NCBI RefSeq assembly: GCF_900142935.1 | Contig: NZ_FSRS01000001.1 | Span: forward strand, 2,490,001-2,554,000 | Length of the DNA: 64,000 nt | From: Rhodovulum sp. ES.010 | Lineage (GTDB): Bacteria; Pseudomonadota; Alphaproteobacteria; Rhodobacterales; Rhodobacteraceae | Reading direction: 5' to 3' | In this document: positions 37,841-46,132 of the stretch, piece after piece | Layout: each line of letters begins with the position of its first letter | Position numbering within the stretch: position 1 is the stretch's first letter | Made by a program: the position numbers and the translations under genes | Notes under the pieces: generated by a model | The model's input: only the letters and a program-made list of their open reading frames with translations | Databases searched by the model: none | Told to the model about the DNA's origin: nothing

Positions 37841-38263
37841 TCAGTCGCGCCGGCCCTCGACCCGGTAGCCCGCTCGCGCCAGGCAGCGTAGCCCATAGCC
37901 GTCGCGTGGGCCGCGCAGCGCGATCTCGCAGCGCCGGGGCAGCCCGCGCACGCCCGCCCGGTTCAGGCAGCGCTCGACGGCCACGCGGCCCCAGCCATTC
38001 GGCGTCTCGACGCGGCGGATGCAGCGGGCCGGGATCACGCGCGGCGCGGGACGACGATGGGCGTGCCGACCGCCGAACCGCTCGACCCGCTGCGCCTTCT
38101 TTCGGTCCTTCCGGTTGTCCTCGATCTCCTTGACGATCACGAACAGCGCCGCCGCGCCCAGCAGCGCCTTGGCAAGATCGTCGTCGGCACGGGCCGGGGC
38201 GGCGCCAACCGGTGTCAAAGCAAGGGCGCCAGCGATCAGCGCGATGAGAAACCTGCGTGTCAT
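37841..38263 (-). CDS. Secreted hypothetical protein with four cysteines
   Basis: This 140-residue protein has a clear signal peptide ([20 protein letters not shown], cut after ARA). A hydrophobic stretch follows at about residues 32-45 ([13 protein letters not shown]), then a strongly basic region ([19 protein letters not shown]) and a C-terminal domain with four Cys likely to form two disulfides. I do not recognise a family beyond an impression of small secreted Rhodobacterales proteins. The ATG at 38263 has AAGGA upstream. It is divergent from the next small secreted protein. Confidence 0.75.
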   Translation of the reverse strand: MTRRFLIALIAGALALTPVGAAPARADDDLAKALLGAAALFVIVKEIEDNRKDRKKAQRVERFGGRHAHRRPAPRVIPARCIRRVETPNGWGRVAVERCLNRAGVRGLPRRCEIALRGPRDGYGLRCLARAGYRVEGRRD

Positions 38264-38351
38264 GGTCGGTGTCCTTTTCTGTCGGAGCGGACCCGGCGGC
38301 CCGCGCATGGAAGCGATGCCCCACGTTCCGGGCCTGCCGCCCTGACAGGCA

Positions 38352-38413
38352 ATAACCGCCACGCGCTATCCGATAACCGCCCCGGCAGGGCGCCGCCGGG
38401 CGGGTTGTTATTG
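38352..38413. repeat. ATAACCGCC repeats in a divergent promoter region
   Basis: ATAACCGCC occurs at 38352-38360 and again at 38373-38381, exactly 21 bp apart (two helical turns). A reverse-oriented GTTATTG lies at 38407-38413, mirroring CAATAAC at 38350-38356. The spacing suits tandem binding of a winged-helix regulator to one face of DNA. The region lies between two divergent secreted-protein genes. Confidence 0.5.
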
Positions 38414-38434
38414 AATAGCCGGGCGCCGTGCCGC

Positions 38435-38740
38435 ATGCTCCGGCCCATGATCCCGCGTGTTCTCCTTCTGGCCGCGCTGGCCGTCACGCTGCAGACCGGG
38501 GCCGCCGCGGCCGCGTGTTATGCCGATTACAAGGCCAAGCAGGACAACCCGTTGCGGCTGCATTACGGCGTGATCGAGTTGCCTGACTCCGCCTGCGGCA
38601 GCCGCAGCGCCGCGGCACAGGAGATCGACCGGCGCATCGGCAGCGGCGGCTGGCAGCTTCTGAACGTCATGTCGATCTTCGGCGCTGACGGGCTGGCCGA
38701 GCGCAAGGCGAGCGCCGGGGCCTTCTACCTGCGCTACTGA
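38435..38740 (+). CDS. Small secreted hypothetical protein
   Basis: This predicted protein of 101 residues (or 97 from the second ATG at 38447) has a signal peptide ([20 protein letters not shown]) followed by a compact domain with two Cys and the ending [12 protein letters not shown] ... AFYLRY. The last part recalls small domains of the DUF4177 kind, but I am not confident. It is the first gene of a plus-strand group; its stop overlaps the GAGGA ribosome site of the next gene, so the two are probably cotranscribed. Confidence 0.75.
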   Translation: MLRPMIPRVLLLAALAVTLQTGAAAAACYADYKAKQDNPLRLHYGVIELPDSACGSRSAAAQEIDRRIGSGGWQLLNVMSIFGADGLAERKASAGAFYLRY

Positions 38741-38751
38741 GGACGCGCGGC

Positions 38752-39471
38752 ATGCGTTCACCGGCCACCGCCGACGCACCGCCCCCCGTCCGGGGCCGCC
38801 CTTTGCAGGCCGGCCGGGTGGTCGTGGCCGGCATGGCCGCCATCGTTGCGATCCTGCTGGCCGCCGCCGCGCTGCTGTTCATGAACCTGCCCGACGCCAA
38901 CGCATTCAACACCCGCGTCGAGCGGATCTTCGTCGAGAACGACGGCCTGACCTCGGGCGCCGAGATCCAGCTCCTGGAAATCCTCGCTCAGTCCGGCACC
39001 GCGTTTTCCGACGTGCTGGCCTCCTACCGGGTCGTGATCTTCGTGCTGCTGGTCTTTTCCACGGCCCTGCTGATCGCCGCGCTGGTCTTTCTCGTGACCA
39101 TCATGACCCTCAATCGCCGGATGTCCGAGATCGAGCGCGCCGGAATCCGGGTGTCGTCTCTGACGGTCAACCGGGCAGAGAATACCGTGATCCTGAACGG
39201 CATGGCGTTCAAGCTGACCGCGGCCGCGATCGAGACGCTTTCGGTCCTGGCCGAGGCGCGGATGGACGACGACATGCTCTCGGGCGCCGAGATCGAGGCG
39301 ATGATCTCGGGACGGCCGGCCACGGACTGCGACGAGGCCGCCGGAGCCACGCGGATCAAGCGGCTGAGGGACGCGCTTGGCAACCAGATGGTCAGCGAAC
39401 TCCTGATCAAGAACGTCGCGCGCCGCGGCTACATGCTCGCCATCGACAAGGACGTGATCCGGCTGCCCTGA
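38752..39471 (+). CDS. Two-helix membrane protein with C-terminal winged-helix-like domain
   Basis: This 239-residue protein has membrane helices at about residues 24-44 (VVVAGMAAIVAILLAAAALL) and 94-118 (VVIFVLLVFSTALLIAALVF), with a roughly 50-residue loop between them. A C-terminal domain of about 100 residues follows whose pattern (RAENTVILNGMAFKLTAAAI, then RIKRLRDALGNQ and VARRGYMLAI) resembles the OmpR/ToxR winged helix, including the late RGY-x-L strand. With both termini inside, the domain would be cytoplasmic and could bind DNA. Classical ToxR/CadC proteins have the opposite order. No target is known. The start has GAGGA upstream. Confidence 0.7.
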   Translation: MRSPATADAPPPVRGRPLQAGRVVVAGMAAIVAILLAAAALLFMNLPDANAFNTRVERIFVENDGLTSGAEIQLLEILAQSGTAFSDVLASYRVVIFVLLVFSTALLIAALVFLVTIMTLNRRMSEIERAGIRVSSLTVNRAENTVILNGMAFKLTAAAIETLSVLAEARMDDDMLSGAEIEAMISGRPATDCDEAAGATRIKRLRDALGNQMVSELLIKNVARRGYMLAIDKDVIRLP

Positions 39472-39510
39472 GCGCTGGACGGAACGGCCCCACCGGGCCA
39501 CATTTCGGCC

Positions 39511-41082
39511 ATGACCCGTGCCTTCGCGTCCCCATGCCTCGCCCTCTGCCTGCTGGCCGGCCTCGCCGCGCCCACCCCCGCCGGGGAGGTGATGCTGACC
39601 CACCGCGATCTCGTCCGGGCGGGACCGGCCCTCTGGACGGCGCCAGGCTTCACCCTGCCCGCCCAGGACACCGGCCTGCCGATCGTGGGCGGCGCGAACA
39701 CCGAAGACGGCGCGCGCCTGCTGCGTCACCTGAACGGCACCCGGGCGATCAACGGGTTCGAGGGGATCGTCTACGACAATCGCGACCGGGGCCATTCGCG
39801 GCTGCGCCCCGAGCTTTTTCCGCGGCTGACGCATCTTGTCTACGGCGCCGACCTCAGTGCCGAGAACATGGATTACGGGCTTGCGGGGCGGATCATCCTG
39901 CCCGCGGTCGTGTTCGGCAATTCCTCCACCGCTCGGACGGGCGGTCCCGTCGCGCGCAGCCAGACGCGCCTCGCGATGACCAACCCGCGTGCGAGAGAGA
40001 TCACCACGCGGCTCTATTTCCACAACCATATCTTCGTCTATCCAGAGCACCGCGACCACGATGCCGCGGACCGTTTCCCGGCGAACTGGGCCTACAACCT
40101 CACCAGCCAGGGCTCCTCTGGCTCGGACCGGCGGTTTCTCAGCGCGATCGCACTGACGCTTGCGGCGTTTCCGGCCGAAACCTTCGCGAAGCTGCGCGAA
40201 GAGCGCCTTGTCACGCCGACCGTCCAGATGATCCTGCGGCGCAACCTCGCCGGCGTCTCGTCGCGCGGGGACTATCTTTCGGGCGGGGCGCATCCGGTGG
40301 TCTTTGCCGCGGGCCAGCTTCGGACCGGCCGCATGGTGGCGCTGGCCGCCGACATGCGGCCTGGCGACATCCCGCCCGTGGTACGCCTGGAGGTGGTCGA
40401 GGAGAGCTTCACGCCCGCCGCCGGCCTCGCCGGGCGGAACGAGCGATTCTTCGACACGACCTCGGCCATCGCGCGCATCTGGCGGGGCTTTCGCGGACGC
40501 AACGCGATGGTGGTCTCGGCCGCAGACACAACGGACCCGAACGGGCGCGCGCTGCGGTTCGAGTGGCGTCTGCTGCAAGGCGATCCCGCACGCGTGCGGA
40601 TCGAGCCGCTGGACGAGGAAGGTCGCCGCGCACGGATCACGGTGGACTGGCACGACCCCGTCTCCGAGCCCACCCCCGGAGGCGAGGGCCACGAGACCCG
40701 CCTCCGGTCCCGCGTCGATATCGGCGTCTTCGCGCATAACGGCGTGCATGACAGCGCGCCCGGTTTCGTCTCGATCAGCTTTCCCGCCCACCAGGCCCGG
40801 GTCTATGCGCCGGGGCCGGACGGCGCGCCGCGCCTCGTCTCCATCGACTACGACGCACGGGCGCGGGGGCAGTATTACGACCCGGTCCTGCACTGGTCCG
40901 CGCCGTGGAAAGACACGGCACGTTACGACGCCGCCGGCACGCTTGCGGGATGGGACAGGCAGCGCCCCGGCGCGGTCCCGCGCTTCGTGCCCGAGACCGG
41001 GGCGGATGCGGACGGGGGCTTCCGCTACAGCGTCGACCGAAGCGATCCGGCCGCGCCGGTTCTACGACCCGCCGGCGAGTGA
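39511..41082 (+). CDS. Exported hypothetical protein with a PKD-like region
   Basis: This 523-residue protein has a signal peptide (MTRAFASPCLALCLLAGLAA) and a mature part of unknown fold. Notable parts are YFHNHIFVYPEHRDHDAADR, rich in His and Asp and possibly metal-binding, and a later beta-rich stretch (NAMVVSAADTTDPNGRALRF, then EWRLLQGDPARVRI) that looks like a PKD or Ig-type repeat. I cannot assign a family or reaction. It follows the membrane regulator by 39 bp and is convergent with the dehydratase gene. Confidence 0.7.
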   Translation: MTRAFASPCLALCLLAGLAAPTPAGEVMLTHRDLVRAGPALWTAPGFTLPAQDTGLPIVGGANTEDGARLLRHLNGTRAINGFEGIVYDNRDRGHSRLRPELFPRLTHLVYGADLSAENMDYGLAGRIILPAVVFGNSSTARTGGPVARSQTRLAMTNPRAREITTRLYFHNHIFVYPEHRDHDAADRFPANWAYNLTSQGSSGSDRRFLSAIALTLAAFPAETFAKLREERLVTPTVQMILRRNLAGVSSRGDYLSGGAHPVVFAAGQLRTGRMVALAADMRPGDIPPVVRLEVVEESFTPAAGLAGRNERFFDTTSAIARIWRGFRGRNAMVVSAADTTDPNGRALRFEWRLLQGDPARVRIEPLDEEGRRARITVDWHDPVSEPTPGGEGHETRLRSRVDIGVFAHNGVHDSAPGFVSISFPAHQARVYAPGPDGAPRLVSIDYDARARGQYYDPVLHWSAPWKDTARYDAAGTLAGWDRQRPGAVPRFVPETGADADGGFRYSVDRSDPAAPVLRPAGE

Positions 41083-41086
41083 CCGG

Positions 41087-42799
41087 CTATGTCCGCGGCT
41101 TGAGGAAGCCGAAGTCGCAACCCTCATCGGCCTGCAATACCTCCGCGGCATAGAGCCGGTCATAGCCTCGGCGCTGTTCGGGCGGAACGATGTCGCTGCT
41201 CCAGTCGGCGCGGCGGCGGTCGAGTTCGGCGTCGTCGACGAGGAGTTCGATGCGCTTTTCGCTGACCGAGAGCCGAATCCGGTCGCCCGTGCGGACAAGG
41301 GCGAGCGGGCCGCCGATGGCGGCCTCGGGGGCGACGTGCAGGACGATGGTGCCGAAGGCGGTGCCCGACATCCGCGCATCCGAAATGCGGATCATGTCCT
41401 TGAGGCCCTTGGACGACAGCTTTTTCGGGATCGGCAGGTAGCCCGCCTCGGGCATGCCGGAGGCGCTTTTGGGCCCCGCGTTCTGTAGCACCATGATGTC
41501 GTCGGGGGCGATGTCGAGGCCGGGGGCGTCCATCCGGGTCGCGAGATCCTCCAGCGAGGAGAAGACCACCGCCCGGCCCTCGTGCTCGAAGAGGGACTTG
41601 TCGGCGGCCGAGCGTTTCAGGATCGCGCCGCGGGGCGCGAGATTGCCGAACAGCGCCACGAGGCCGCCTTGCGGTTCCAGCGGTTCCCCGGCGCTGGCGA
41701 TCACGTTGCGGTCGACAAAGCCGGGATCGGTTTCCAGCCGGTCGCCGAGGGTCTGGCCGGTCACGGTCAGCGTGTCGAGATGCAGCAGCGGCTTGAGTTC
41801 CCGCAGCACGGCGCCCACGCCGCCCGCGAAGAAGAAATCCTCCATGTAGTGGTTGCCGACGGGTTTGAGGTTCACCAGCACCGGGGTTTCGTCGGAAAGT
41901 TGGTTGAGGCGGGTCAGCGGGATGTCGATCCCCAGCCGCCCCGCCACGGCCGTCAGGTGGATGATCGCGTTGGTCGAGCCGCCCAGCGCCAGAAGGACGC
42001 GGAGCGCGTTCTCGACGGATTTCTCGGTGATCACCTCGCTCGGCCGGATCGGGTGGTCGATCATCCTTGCGGCGGCCAGCCCCGAGGCCTCGGCCGCGCG
42101 CAGCCGGTCGGCATGGACGGCGGGGATCGCGGCGGTGCCGGGCAGCGCCATGCCCAGCGTCTCGGCGATGCAGGCCATGGTGGACGCCGTGCCCATCACC
42201 GCGCAGGTGCCCGCGGTGGTGGCCAGCCGCCCCTCGATATCGTTGATCTCGTCGGTCGAGATCTCGCCCGCGCGGTATTTCCCCCAGAACCGCCGGCAAT
42301 CGGTGCAGGCGCCCAGCCGTTCATTGCCGTAGCGCGAGGTCATCATAGGCCCGGCGACAAGCTGCACCGCGGGCAGGTCGGCCGACGCCGCGCCCATGAG
42401 CTGCGCGGGCACCGTCTTGTCGCAGCCCCCAACCAGCACCACGGCATCCATCGGCTGGGCGCGGATCATCTCCTCGGTGTCCATCGACATCAGGTTGCGG
42501 AATTTCAGCGAGGTGGGGTTCAGGAACACCTCGCCCAGCGAGATCGTGGGGAAGTCGATGGGCAGGCCTCCCCCCAGCAGCACGCCGCGCTTCACCGCCT
42601 CGATCAGTTCCGGGAAATGGCGGTGGCAGTTGTTGAAGCCCGAGGCGCTGTTGGCGATGCCGATGATGGGCTTTTTCAGAACCTCGCGGGAATAGCCCAT
42701 CGAGGCCGCGAAGGAGTTGCGCAGGTAGACCGAGAAGTCGCGGTCGCCGTAATTCGTGAGCCCGCGGGCGAAACCGCGCGCCATGTCGTCGTCACTCAT
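41087..42799 (-). CDS. IlvD/Edd-family sugar-acid dehydratase
   Basis: This 570-residue Fe-S dehydratase removes water from a polyhydroxy acid to give a 2-keto-3-deoxy acid. Cluster cysteines lie in GGCDKTVPAQLMG and in the GTCAVMGTASTMACI region, with a third in the early NNCHRHFP. The opening MARGFARGLTNYGDRDFSVY resembles L-arabinonate / pentonate dehydratases more than the branched-chain amino-acid enzyme. It is the last gene of the catabolic cluster and lies 9 bp after the aldehyde dehydrogenase stop. Dihydroxy-acid dehydratase function is the main alternative. Confidence 0.88.
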   Translation of the reverse strand: MSDDDMARGFARGLTNYGDRDFSVYLRNSFAASMGYSREVLKKPIIGIANSASGFNNCHRHFPELIEAVKRGVLLGGGLPIDFPTISLGEVFLNPTSLKFRNLMSMDTEEMIRAQPMDAVVLVGGCDKTVPAQLMGAASADLPAVQLVAGPMMTSRYGNERLGACTDCRRFWGKYRAGEISTDEINDIEGRLATTAGTCAVMGTASTMACIAETLGMALPGTAAIPAVHADRLRAAEASGLAAARMIDHPIRPSEVITEKSVENALRVLLALGGSTNAIIHLTAVAGRLGIDIPLTRLNQLSDETPVLVNLKPVGNHYMEDFFFAGGVGAVLRELKPLLHLDTLTVTGQTLGDRLETDPGFVDRNVIASAGEPLEPQGGLVALFGNLAPRGAILKRSAADKSLFEHEGRAVVFSSLEDLATRMDAPGLDIAPDDIMVLQNAGPKSASGMPEAGYLPIPKKLSSKGLKDMIRISDARMSGTAFGTIVLHVAPEAAIGGPLALVRTGDRIRLSVSEKRIELLVDDAELDRRRADWSSDIVPPEQRRGYDRLYAAEVLQADEGCDFGFLKPRT

Positions 42800-42808
42800 T
42801 ATAACCCC

Positions 42809-44251
42809 TTACCGCGCGAGCTTTATCTTGACGTATTTCGGGTCGAGGTAGTCATGGATGCCGAGCGCGCCGCCCTCGCGGCCCATTCCGCTTTCCTTGA
42901 CGCCGCCGAAGGGCGCCTCGGCGGTGGCCAGCAGCATCTCGTTCACGCCGATCATCCCGCATTCGAGATCCTCGTAGGCCTTGGTGGCGGTCGTCAGGTC
43001 GTTGGAGAACACATAGCCGGCCAGTCCGAAGGGCAGCGAATTGGCGCGTTCCATCACCTCGTCATAGCTTTGGAAGGGGGTGATCGGCGCGACGGGGCCG
43101 AAAGGTTCCTCGTGCATCACGCGGGCCTCATCGCGGACGTGGCCCAGCACCGTGGGGGCGTAGAAGAAGCCGCGGTTGATGCCCTCGGGCCGGCGACCGC
43201 CGGCCAGCACCTCGGCACCCTTGTCCACCGCATCGGCCACGAGGTCCTGGATGGTGGAGAGGCCGCGCGCATTCGCCATCGGGCCCATCTGCACGCCCTC
43301 GTCGAGCCCGCGGCCGAGCTTCAGACCGTTCGCGACTTCGGCGAAGCGGGCCGAGAACCGGTCATACTGGCTTTCATGGACGTAGAAGCGGGTGGGCGAG
43401 ATGCAGACCTGCCCGCAATTGCGGAACTTGGTGGCAGCGCAGGTTTCGGCAACGGCTTCGGGGTCCACGTCGTCGAAGATCAGCACAGGCCCGTGGCCGC
43501 CGAGTTCCATCGAGACGCGTTTCACGCCGTCGGCGGCCAGCCGCAGGATCTGCTTGCCCACGGGGACCGAGCCCGTGACCGAGACCTTGCGCACGATGGG
43601 AGAGGCGATCAGCCGTTCGGCGATCATGCCGGAATTGCCGGTCAGGAAGTTCACGGCCCCCGGGGGCACGCCCGCGTCGTGACAGGCCTTGACCAGCGCG
43701 GCGCAGGAGGCCGGGGCCTCACCCGCGGGTTTCACGATGATCGCGCAGCCCGCGCCAAGGGCGGCCGCGATCTTGCGCGCGGGCAGGAGCGCGGGAAAGT
43801 TCCAGGCGCTGAAGGCGGCGACCACGCCCACGGGCTGATAGATCACGGCCATGCGGCTGTCGGGGGTGCGGGCCTCGATGATCTGGCCGTAGATGCGCTT
43901 GGTCTCCTCGGCATACCATTCGAACTGGTCGGCGGCGGCCCCGGTTTCGCCCTTGGCTTCCGCCAGCGGCTTGCCGGTTTCCAGCGACATCAGCGTGGCG
44001 ATCTCGTCCACCCGGGCGCGGATCAGCTCGGCCGCCTTGCGCAGGATCGCGCCACGCTCCCAGGTGCCGGTCTGGCGCCACTGGGCGAAGCCCGCCTTTG
44101 CGGCCTGAAGCGCCGCGTCGATATCGGCCTCGGTCGCCACGGCGATGGTGCCCAGCCGCTCCTCGGTCGCGGGGTCGTGGACGCCCTTGGTCGCCCCGTC
44201 GCTAGCCGCGCGCCAGCCCCCCCCAATGAACAGATCAAGATCGTGATACAT
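42809..44251 (-). CDS. NAD(P)-dependent aldehyde dehydrogenase
   Basis: This 480-residue aldehyde dehydrogenase is of the succinate-semialdehyde / alpha-ketoglutarate-semialdehyde type. The cofactor site is FSAWNFPALLPARK with TGSVPVGKQI, the general base Glu is in SMELGGHGPV, and the nucleophile Cys in FRNCGQVCISPTRF. The start ATG at 44251 follows GAGGGAACCC, 8 bp beyond the ThDP-enzyme stop. In sugar-acid pathways this type oxidises the final semialdehyde to a TCA-cycle acid, which fits its place beside the dehydratase. Confidence 0.92.
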   Translation of the reverse strand: MYHDLDLFIGGGWRAASDGATKGVHDPATEERLGTIAVATEADIDAALQAAKAGFAQWRQTGTWERGAILRKAAELIRARVDEIATLMSLETGKPLAEAKGETGAAADQFEWYAEETKRIYGQIIEARTPDSRMAVIYQPVGVVAAFSAWNFPALLPARKIAAALGAGCAIIVKPAGEAPASCAALVKACHDAGVPPGAVNFLTGNSGMIAERLIASPIVRKVSVTGSVPVGKQILRLAADGVKRVSMELGGHGPVLIFDDVDPEAVAETCAATKFRNCGQVCISPTRFYVHESQYDRFSARFAEVANGLKLGRGLDEGVQMGPMANARGLSTIQDLVADAVDKGAEVLAGGRRPEGINRGFFYAPTVLGHVRDEARVMHEEPFGPVAPITPFQSYDEVMERANSLPFGLAGYVFSNDLTTATKAYEDLECGMIGVNEMLLATAEAPFGGVKESGMGREGGALGIHDYLDPKYVKIKLAR

Positions 44252-44259
44252 GGGTTCCC

Positions 44260-46104
44260 TCAGATATTCTGTTGCAGGTAGCGCGACTGGACGTCCTCGA
44301 CCCAGTTGCCGACATTCCAGCTGCCATAGGCGCCCATCTCGGAGATCGGGTCGCGGCCGTTGTAGACGGGGATATGGACCAGCGAGAGGCCGACATGGGA
44401 ATGCGCCTCGGCCAGCGCGGCCTCGAGGTCGTTCAGGCAATGCCCGCCGCGAACCGCCTTCACACCCGCAACGGCGCTGGCCATCCGGACGTAGTCGACC
44501 GGCACGCTGTCATTCGTGGCGAATTCCACCCCGTATTGCGCGTATTGCAGCCCGGTGATCGCGGCCATCCGGCGGTTGTCGAAGAGCGCGATCATGCCCT
44601 TCACCCCGTGTTCCACCGCGTCGATCAGCACCTGCGGGTTCATCATGAACGACCCGTCGCCGGTGAACGCGACGGCGTATTTCGGCGCGCTGGCGCCCGC
44701 CGCGCCCATCAGCGCCGAGACCGCGAAGCCCATGTAGGAGGCGCCGGCCTCGGTGAAGGTTTCGCCGGGCGCGTCGTCCTCGACGATCTGGAAGCCGTTG
44801 GCCTGCACGTCGCCTGCATCGAAGAACTTGATCGCGCCGTGTTTCTTGGCGAAGCGGGCGACGGCGCCGATGGCTGCCGGCTGGGTCAGGCAGTCGCGGC
44901 CGAAGGCGGGATCGTGCAAGGGCGGCGCGCTCAGGCGGCTTTCCTTGAACGCGGTCCATTCGGCCTTCTTGGCCGCGCAGGCGGCCAGCCAGTCCGCCCG
45001 GTCCGTGCGCTCGGTCGCGGCGATCAAGCGGTCGGCGCAGGCCCCCACGTCCCCCGGCAGGCAGACCGTGTTGGCGTAGTGGCTGACATCGTCCAGATCG
45101 TCGTTGATGTTGATGACGGCGCGCGCGTTCGGGTAGCCCACGCCCGAGCAATCGGCCTGGCAGACCCCGCGGGAGCCCGCGAAGATCACCAGATCGGCCT
45201 GTTCCATCGCGAAATTGCCGCTGATCGACCCCTTGGAGCCCCCCACATGCATGTTCTGCGGGTGCGCGTCGGGCAGCACGCCGGTGGAGCCCGGGGACAG
45301 CACCACTGCCGCGCCCAGATGTTCCGCCAGGCGGCGGATCGCGCCGGGCGCGCCGCGGGTGCCGCCGCCGGCCTTGATGACAGGGCGCTGCGCCGTTTTC
45401 AGCACCTCGCCGGCCCGCTCGAACACGCCGCTGCCGCCCGCGGGCGCCATCGGCGGCACGTCCAGACGGCCCGGCAGCGTGACAAGGTTGACCTCTGCCT
45501 GCTGCGGCTGGGTGTTGATCGGCAGCAGGATGTAGAACGGCCCCGCCTTGTAGGGGTGATGGGTGCAGGCGGTGCCCCGGCGCAGGCAGTCGCGCAGGGC
45601 TTCCGGCGTGTGCAGCGTGTAGGACTGGCCCATCAGCGCGGTGATCCGGCCGAACATGCCCTGCTCGGGCTTCGGCACCTGCTGCATGTTGTAGCCTTCG
45701 CCCCGCGTCGTCTCGTCCCCGTAGATGTGGTAGGCGCCGACCCCGTTCGAGGCCGCCGCCAGCGACCCCGCCATCGCCTGCAACGCCCCCGGCCCGATCG
45801 AGGTCACCACCGCGGGCGTTTCGCCGTAGACCCAGGCATGCGCGGTGGCGGCATGGGCCATCTCAACCTCGTTGCGGCAGTTGATTACCGCCACCTGCCC
45901 TTCCTCGGCATAGACCCTGAGCACGTTGCCGAGATCGGTCGAGCCGTGGCCGAAGATCGCGAAGAAACTGCGCACGCCCTGGCGGAGGAGGCCCAGCACC
46001 AGCCCTTCGGAGAGGGTCAGCGTGGCGCGGGCGGGCAGGCGCCCGGCGGCCAGCGCCCGGGCGACGCCCCCCGCCTCTGCCAGCGCGCGGGCGCGCTCGC
46101 GCAT
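44260..46104 (-). CDS. IolD-like thiamine-diphosphate enzyme
   Basis: This 614-residue ThDP enzyme closely resembles IolD, the hydrolase that opens a cyclohexane-1,2-dione in myo-inositol breakdown. The N-domain has FFAIFGHGSTDLG and the activating Glu in CRNEVEMAHAA; the C-domain has the Mg/ThDP motif GDGSFMMNPQ continuing to LFDNRRM. ThDP enzymes of this group cleave or join C-C bonds next to a carbonyl. The ATG at 46104 follows GGAGG; a GTG at 46158 with GGAGGA upstream would overlap tctA by 26 bp and is a real alternative. A standard iolD neighbourhood (iolG, iolB, iolC) is absent. Confidence 0.85.
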   Translation of the reverse strand: MRERARALAEAGGVARALAAGRLPARATLTLSEGLVLGLLRQGVRSFFAIFGHGSTDLGNVLRVYAEEGQVAVINCRNEVEMAHAATAHAWVYGETPAVVTSIGPGALQAMAGSLAAASNGVGAYHIYGDETTRGEGYNMQQVPKPEQGMFGRITALMGQSYTLHTPEALRDCLRRGTACTHHPYKAGPFYILLPINTQPQQAEVNLVTLPGRLDVPPMAPAGGSGVFERAGEVLKTAQRPVIKAGGGTRGAPGAIRRLAEHLGAAVVLSPGSTGVLPDAHPQNMHVGGSKGSISGNFAMEQADLVIFAGSRGVCQADCSGVGYPNARAVININDDLDDVSHYANTVCLPGDVGACADRLIAATERTDRADWLAACAAKKAEWTAFKESRLSAPPLHDPAFGRDCLTQPAAIGAVARFAKKHGAIKFFDAGDVQANGFQIVEDDAPGETFTEAGASYMGFAVSALMGAAGASAPKYAVAFTGDGSFMMNPQVLIDAVEHGVKGMIALFDNRRMAAITGLQYAQYGVEFATNDSVPVDYVRMASAVAGVKAVRGGHCLNDLEAALAEAHSHVGLSLVHIPVYNGRDPISEMGAYGSWNVGNWVEDVQSRYLQQNI

Positions 46105-46132
46105 CTGCGCCTCCAGTGCCGTGTCGGGGCGG

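Noticed and set aside
41582..44281. A plus-strand open frame of 899 codons opposite the dehydratase and aldehyde dehydrogenase
   Set aside because: The minus-strand genes carry complete catalytic motifs; the antisense product is rich in His, Gly and Arg with no recognisable fold.
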